Below the pieces are notes generated by a model. That model had not been told where the DNA came from, did not search any database, and was given only the letters and a program-made list of their open reading frames with translations. From Acidovorax kalamii (GTDB lineage Bacteria > Pseudomonadota > Gammaproteobacteria > Burkholderiales > Burkholderiaceae_C), in NCBI RefSeq assembly GCF_002245625.1, contig NZ_NOIG01000010.1, forward strand, positions 186,001 to 250,000: a DNA stretch of 64,000 nucleotides, read 5' to 3'. The position numbers were made by a program, and so were the translations under genes. Below are positions 61,176 through 64,000 of this stretch, piece after piece; within the stretch, counting starts at the first letter, position 1; each line of letters opens with the position of its first letter.

Positions 61176-61201
61176 TTTTTTGATCAGTGGGGAGACTCTA
61201 A

Positions 61202-61984
61202 ATGGCATACAGCATCGACTTGTCGGGCCGCGTCGCTTTCATCACCGGCGCATCGAGTGGCCTGGGCGCGCAGTTTGCGCGCACCCTGGCGCGTGCCGGA
61301 GCCGGGGTGGTGCTGGCCAGCCGCCGGGTAGAAAAGCTCAAGGAACTGCGCGCCCGCATCGAAGGCGAGGGCGGTGACGCCCATGTGATCGAGCTGGACG
61401 TGACCGACCATGCCTCCATCAAATCCGCCGTGGCCCATGCCGAGACCGAGATGGGCTCCATCGACATCCTGATCAACAACTCGGGCGTGAGCACCACGCA
61501 ACGCCTGCAGGACGTGACGCCCGAGGACTACGACTTCATCTTTGACACCAATGTGAAGGGCGCGTTCTTTGTGGCGCAAGAGGTCGGCAAGCGCATGCTG
61601 GCCCGCTCGCGCGGTGCGGCGCCGGGCAGCTTCACCGGTGGGCGCATCATCAACATCGCCTCGATGGCAGGCCTCAAGGTGCTGCCGCAGATCGGCGCCT
61701 ACTGCATGAGCAAGGCCGCCGTGGTGCAGATGACCCGGGCCATGGCCATGGAGTGGGGCAAGTTCGGCATCAACACCAATGCCATCTGCCCGGGCTACAT
61801 CGACACCGAAATCAACCACCACCACTGGGACACCGAGCAAGGCCAGAAACTCATCGCCATGCTCCCGCGCAAGCGCGTGGGCAGCCCGCAGGACCTGGAC
61901 GCGCTGCTGGTCATGCTGGCCAGCGACCAGAGCCATTTCATCAACGGCGCGGTGATTGCGGCGGACGATGGCTTCGCTGTATGA
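61202..61984 (+). CDS. Short-chain dehydrogenase/reductase (260 aa)
   Basis: This SDR has the cofactor motif TGASSGLG (15-22), ASRR for NADP preference, NNSG in place of NNAG, and the catalytic YCMSK with a Ser in NIASM. The sequence resembles 3-hydroxyacyl-CoA dehydrogenase or 3-oxoacyl-ACP reductase-like SDRs. GGGGAG lies eight bases before the ATG. Its stop overlaps the thioesterase start by four bases (ATGA). With ETF-QO and a thioesterase next to it, a role in acyl-CoA metabolism is plausible. Confidence 0.9.
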   Translation: MAYSIDLSGRVAFITGASSGLGAQFARTLARAGAGVVLASRRVEKLKELRARIEGEGGDAHVIELDVTDHASIKSAVAHAETEMGSIDILINNSGVSTTQRLQDVTPEDYDFIFDTNVKGAFFVAQEVGKRMLARSRGAAPGSFTGGRIINIASMAGLKVLPQIGAYCMSKAAVVQMTRAMAMEWGKFGINTNAICPGYIDTEINHHHWDTEQGQKLIAMLPRKRVGSPQDLDALLVMLASDQSHFINGAVIAADDGFAV

Positions 61985-62409
61985 AGATCGAAATCCCCGA
62001 GGTCAAAAAGCTGGTCTTTGAGACGCGCTTCCCCGTGCGCTGGGGCGACATGGACGCAATGGGCCACGTCAACAACACGGTGTACTTTAGGTACCTGGAA
62101 ACCGCGCGCATCGACTGGATGGTGTCGGTGGGCTGCAACCCCGACCCGCGCGGGCAGGGGCCGGTCATCGTCAATGCGTTCTGCAACTTCTACAAGCAGC
62201 TCGAATACCCGGCCGATGTGCTGCTCAAGCTCTACGTGAGCGACCCGGGCCGCACCACGTTCGAGACCTGGGGCACGATGGAACGCGCCGACCAGCCGGG
62301 CGTGATCTGCGCGGCAGGCGGGGCCACCACCATCTGGGTGGACTTCCCGCAGCAGAAGGCGGCACCGCTACCGGACTGGATGCGGGCGCTGGTTGCGGCT
62401 GACGCGTAG
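61981..62409 (+). CDS. Hotdog-fold acyl-CoA thioesterase (4HBT family)
   Basis: The 142-residue thioesterase has the YbgC/4HBT active-site motif RWGDMDAMGHVNN with the catalytic Asp25, followed by VYFRYLETARIDWM and the N-terminal strand. It hydrolyses an acyl-CoA, such as a 4-hydroxybenzoyl-, short- or medium-chain CoA. Its start overlaps the SDR stop (ATGA), so the two are co-translated. A longer reading from 61753 is out of frame with the SDR and overlaps it; it is rejected. Confidence 0.9.
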   Translation: MKIEIPEVKKLVFETRFPVRWGDMDAMGHVNNTVYFRYLETARIDWMVSVGCNPDPRGQGPVIVNAFCNFYKQLEYPADVLLKLYVSDPGRTTFETWGTMERADQPGVICAAGGATTIWVDFPQQKAAPLPDWMRALVAADA

Positions 62410-62415
62410 GCCCTG

Positions 62416-63420
62416 TCAGCCCTGCCTGGTGAAAGCGAGCCTGTCTATGACCGGCGTCCACCGCTGGCCATCGAAGACCGTGGCGCCGTAGATGCCCGCC
62501 AGGAGCATCACGCCGTCACCCACTGACAGATTGCCTGCGCAGGAATGCACCGCGTGCGGCACGTCCGCCTCTACCAGTTCGCCCCCGGCGATCTGCCAAA
62601 GGCCATAGTCCGAGGTGCACCAGACCCTGCCGCCGTACCAGACCATGTCCTTGAACGGCAGCGTCATACGGCCCTCGTGGATGATTTCCCAACGGTCTTC
62701 CCGGCCTCGGAGCACCGAGCCGCCCTGGGCGCCAACATAAACATGGCCGTCACCTGCGCAACACACGTTGTGCAGCAGCATTCTGGACGGCAACGCGCAC
62801 TGCAGCCAGCGATGCCCGTTGTATCGCCATAGGTCTCCGTAGCCGCCAGCGGCATACAGATCGTTGGAAGCAAACCCGTCCACAGACTGGAAGCCCCAGT
62901 CCGTGCCAAATTCGAGGCTTTTCCCCGTGCCGGGTTTGGGAAGGATGGAATCGGCGCACAGTGATTCCCATTGATCTACGCCGATTCGGCGGGCGATGGT
63001 GCGCCATGGCCCCGCCACATAGACATGGCCAAACAGTGTCGAGGCGCACGTGATGGAGCCACGACGAGGCCCATCGGGGCCATACTCAATTTGCTGCTCC
63101 ATGTCATTTTTGCCACCACCCAGAACGGCCACTTCGCCCGTGCTGTCAATCAACACAGCCTGTTCGACAGGGTGATGGGCAACGGCCAGCTTGGAGCGTA
63201 GAAATCCCAGGTATTGACCACAACCGATGCGGCGTGTGGGCTCGGCATTGACAAAGAAGTTGATCAGACGAATTTGTTTGCCGGTGTCTGAGTCTTGTGA
63301 ACACCCCTCGTCTGGCTGGTTTTCCCTGAGCAGAAAACTGAACGTGTCACGCGACCTGACAGCGGCGTCTGTCAGGCTGTATCCCTGGAAAAAAGTCTGG
63401 TACTCCAGCTCGTTCAGCAT
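62416..63420 (-). CDS. Unknown 334-aa protein with propeller-like repeats
   Basis: I do not recognise a named family. The C-terminal two-thirds contains repeated blocks ending in Trp and Gly-rich turns (for example NDLYAAGGYGDLWRYNG, GHVYVGAQGGSVLRGREDRW, GGRVWCTSDYGLWQIAGG), a pattern seen in beta-propellers. There is no signal peptide, so it is cytoplasmic or exported without one. The start is supported by AAGGAGA about ten bases before ATG 63420. It lies alone and its base composition is less GC-rich than its neighbours, which suggests acquired DNA. Similar orphan proteins with such repeats occur next to contact-dependent or type VI effector genes, but no such gene is seen here. Confidence 0.6.
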   Translation of the reverse strand: MLNELEYQTFFQGYSLTDAAVRSRDTFSFLLRENQPDEGCSQDSDTGKQIRLINFFVNAEPTRRIGCGQYLGFLRSKLAVAHHPVEQAVLIDSTGEVAVLGGGKNDMEQQIEYGPDGPRRGSITCASTLFGHVYVAGPWRTIARRIGVDQWESLCADSILPKPGTGKSLEFGTDWGFQSVDGFASNDLYAAGGYGDLWRYNGHRWLQCALPSRMLLHNVCCAGDGHVYVGAQGGSVLRGREDRWEIIHEGRMTLPFKDMVWYGGRVWCTSDYGLWQIAGGELVEADVPHAVHSCAGNLSVGDGVMLLAGIYGATVFDGQRWTPVIDRLAFTRQG

Positions 63421-63489
63421 TAATGGGCTCTCCTTGCAAGGGCTCCATTGCTTGCGGGTGAAGCGCCGGAGCGGTCGTCAGGCCGGGTG

Positions 63490-64000
63490 TCAGGCCTTTT
63501 GTTTCGGCACCCGTCCCATCAGATAGAACTCGGGGTTGGGCAACATGCCTGCAAAGCTGGCCATGCGGTTGCTCAGCCCAAAGAACGCGGTGATGGCCGC
63601 GATGTCCCAGATGTCCTCGTCGTCAAAGCCGTGGGCGTGCAGCGCAGCGAAGTCGGCGTCCTCGATCTCGTGCGAGCGCTGGCAGACCTTCATCGCAAAG
63701 TCGAGCATGGCGCGTTCGCGAGGGCTGATGTCGGCCTTGCGGTAGTTCACGGCCACCTGGTCGGCGATGAGGGGTTTCTTTTCATAAATGCGCAGGATCG
63801 CGCCGTGCGCCACCACGCAATACAGGCACTGGTTGGCCGCGCTGGTGGTGGTGACGATCATCTCGCGCTCGCCCTTGGTCAGGCTGCCTTCTTCTTTCAG
63901 CATGAGTGCATCGTGGTACGCGAAGAACGCGCGCCACTCGGCCGGGCGGCGCGCAAATGCCAGGAACACGTTGGGGATGAAACCCGCCTTCTCCTGCACT
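63490..64000 (-). CDS. AhpD/carboxymuconolactone-type peroxidase-related protein, 5' cut
   Basis: The frame is open to the right edge, so the start lies beyond the window; the visible part has about 169 residues. It has the CxxC redox motif CLYCVVAHG followed by the family His, and blocks EKAGFIPNVFLAFARRPAEWRAFF and DIAAITAFFGLSNRMASF typical of peroxidase-related (AhpD-like) proteins. Such enzymes reduce peroxides with the CxxC cysteines. The gene starts upstream of the visible region and stands 69 bases upstream of the orphan propeller-like gene on the same strand. Confidence 0.85.
   Translation of the reverse strand, partial: VQEKAGFIPNVFLAFARRPAEWRAFFAYHDALMLKEEGSLTKGEREMIVTTTSAANQCLYCVVAHGAILRIYEKKPLIADQVAVNYRKADISPRERAMLDFAMKVCQRSHEIEDADFAALHAHGFDDEDIWDIAAITAFFGLSNRMASFAGMLPNPEFYLMGRVPKQKA

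Noticed and set aside
1-64000. tRNA, rRNA, CRISPR or prophage regions
   Set aside because: No clover-leaf-like GGTTCGA arms with matching acceptor stems, no regular spaced repeats and no phage or integrase genes were seen on reading through the window.

Overview
The window is GC-rich chromosomal DNA from a betaproteobacterium of the family Comamonadaceae, most like Acidovorax or a close relative. The reasons are the closeness of the proteins to Burkholderiales families as I recall them (for example the BktB-type thiolase), Bug/TctC and TRAP solute-binding proteins, and dispersed palindromic repeats of a kind I associate with Acidovorax-like genomes. I see no rRNA, tRNA, CRISPR array, prophage or transposase. 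Most of the window is ordinary chromosomal gene content with two small accessory patches (about 6.8-8.1 kb and 62.4-63.4 kb).

Region by region. 0-0.7 kb: a minus-strand unit with a structured leader (promoter, 9-codon leader ORF, two hairpins, terminator) ahead of a small basic protein and a gene cut by the window edge. 0.7-6.8 kb: a serine beta-lactamase-fold lipoprotein divergent from hrpA. 6.8-8.1 kb: three small unknown genes bracketed by inverted copies of a 32-bp palindromic repeat. 8.3-15.8 kb: an AMP-dependent acyl-CoA ligase, a PilZ protein divergent from a large SBP-PAS-PAS-GGDEF-EAL protein, a His-rich exported protein, a 2OG-Fe dioxygenase and a UspA with an FNR box. 16-21.4 kb: a Bug-type binding protein, the thiolase bktB, an SDR, and a MarR regulator divergent from an EamA exporter and nitroreductase, with two palindromic operators between them. 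21.5-31 kb: a chemoreceptor, then the most striking unit: a LuxI-type AHL synthase followed on the same strand by APS kinase (cysC), a DHH/DHHA1 phosphoesterase and a sulfotransferase. A perfect lux box lies 5' of luxI, a luxR gene is divergent, and a DUF4902-like gene follows luxR. A pseudouridine synthase and a hybrid histidine kinase come next.

31-38.9 kb: nitroreductase; a minus-strand FKBP-MerR/TipAS-acyltransferase-MFS unit; a SoxC-like sulfite dehydrogenase with a small cytochrome c; a Crp/Fnr regulator. 38.9-43.9 kb: the glycine cleavage operon gcvT-gcvH-gcvP behind a tandem glycine riboswitch. 43.9-46.8 kb: a TRAP transporter (dctP, terminator, dctQ, dctM). 47.2-57.5 kb: Lrp and LysR regulators, then a plus-strand cluster of a DUF1445 protein, a TRAP system with two binding proteins, and a fused 5-oxoprolinase, read here as uptake and hydrolysis of 5-oxoproline or a related lactam. 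57.6-64 kb: a second chemoreceptor, ETF-ubiquinone oxidoreductase divergent from an SDR-thioesterase pair, an orphan repeat protein and a partial AhpD-like peroxidase.

The main hypothesis is that the luxI-led genes form a quorum-sensing-controlled sulfation module. CysC would make PAPS, the sulfotransferase would use it, and the DHH/DHHA1 enzyme would remove the PAP by-product. The family assignments and the lux box are read from sequence; the joint role is inference.
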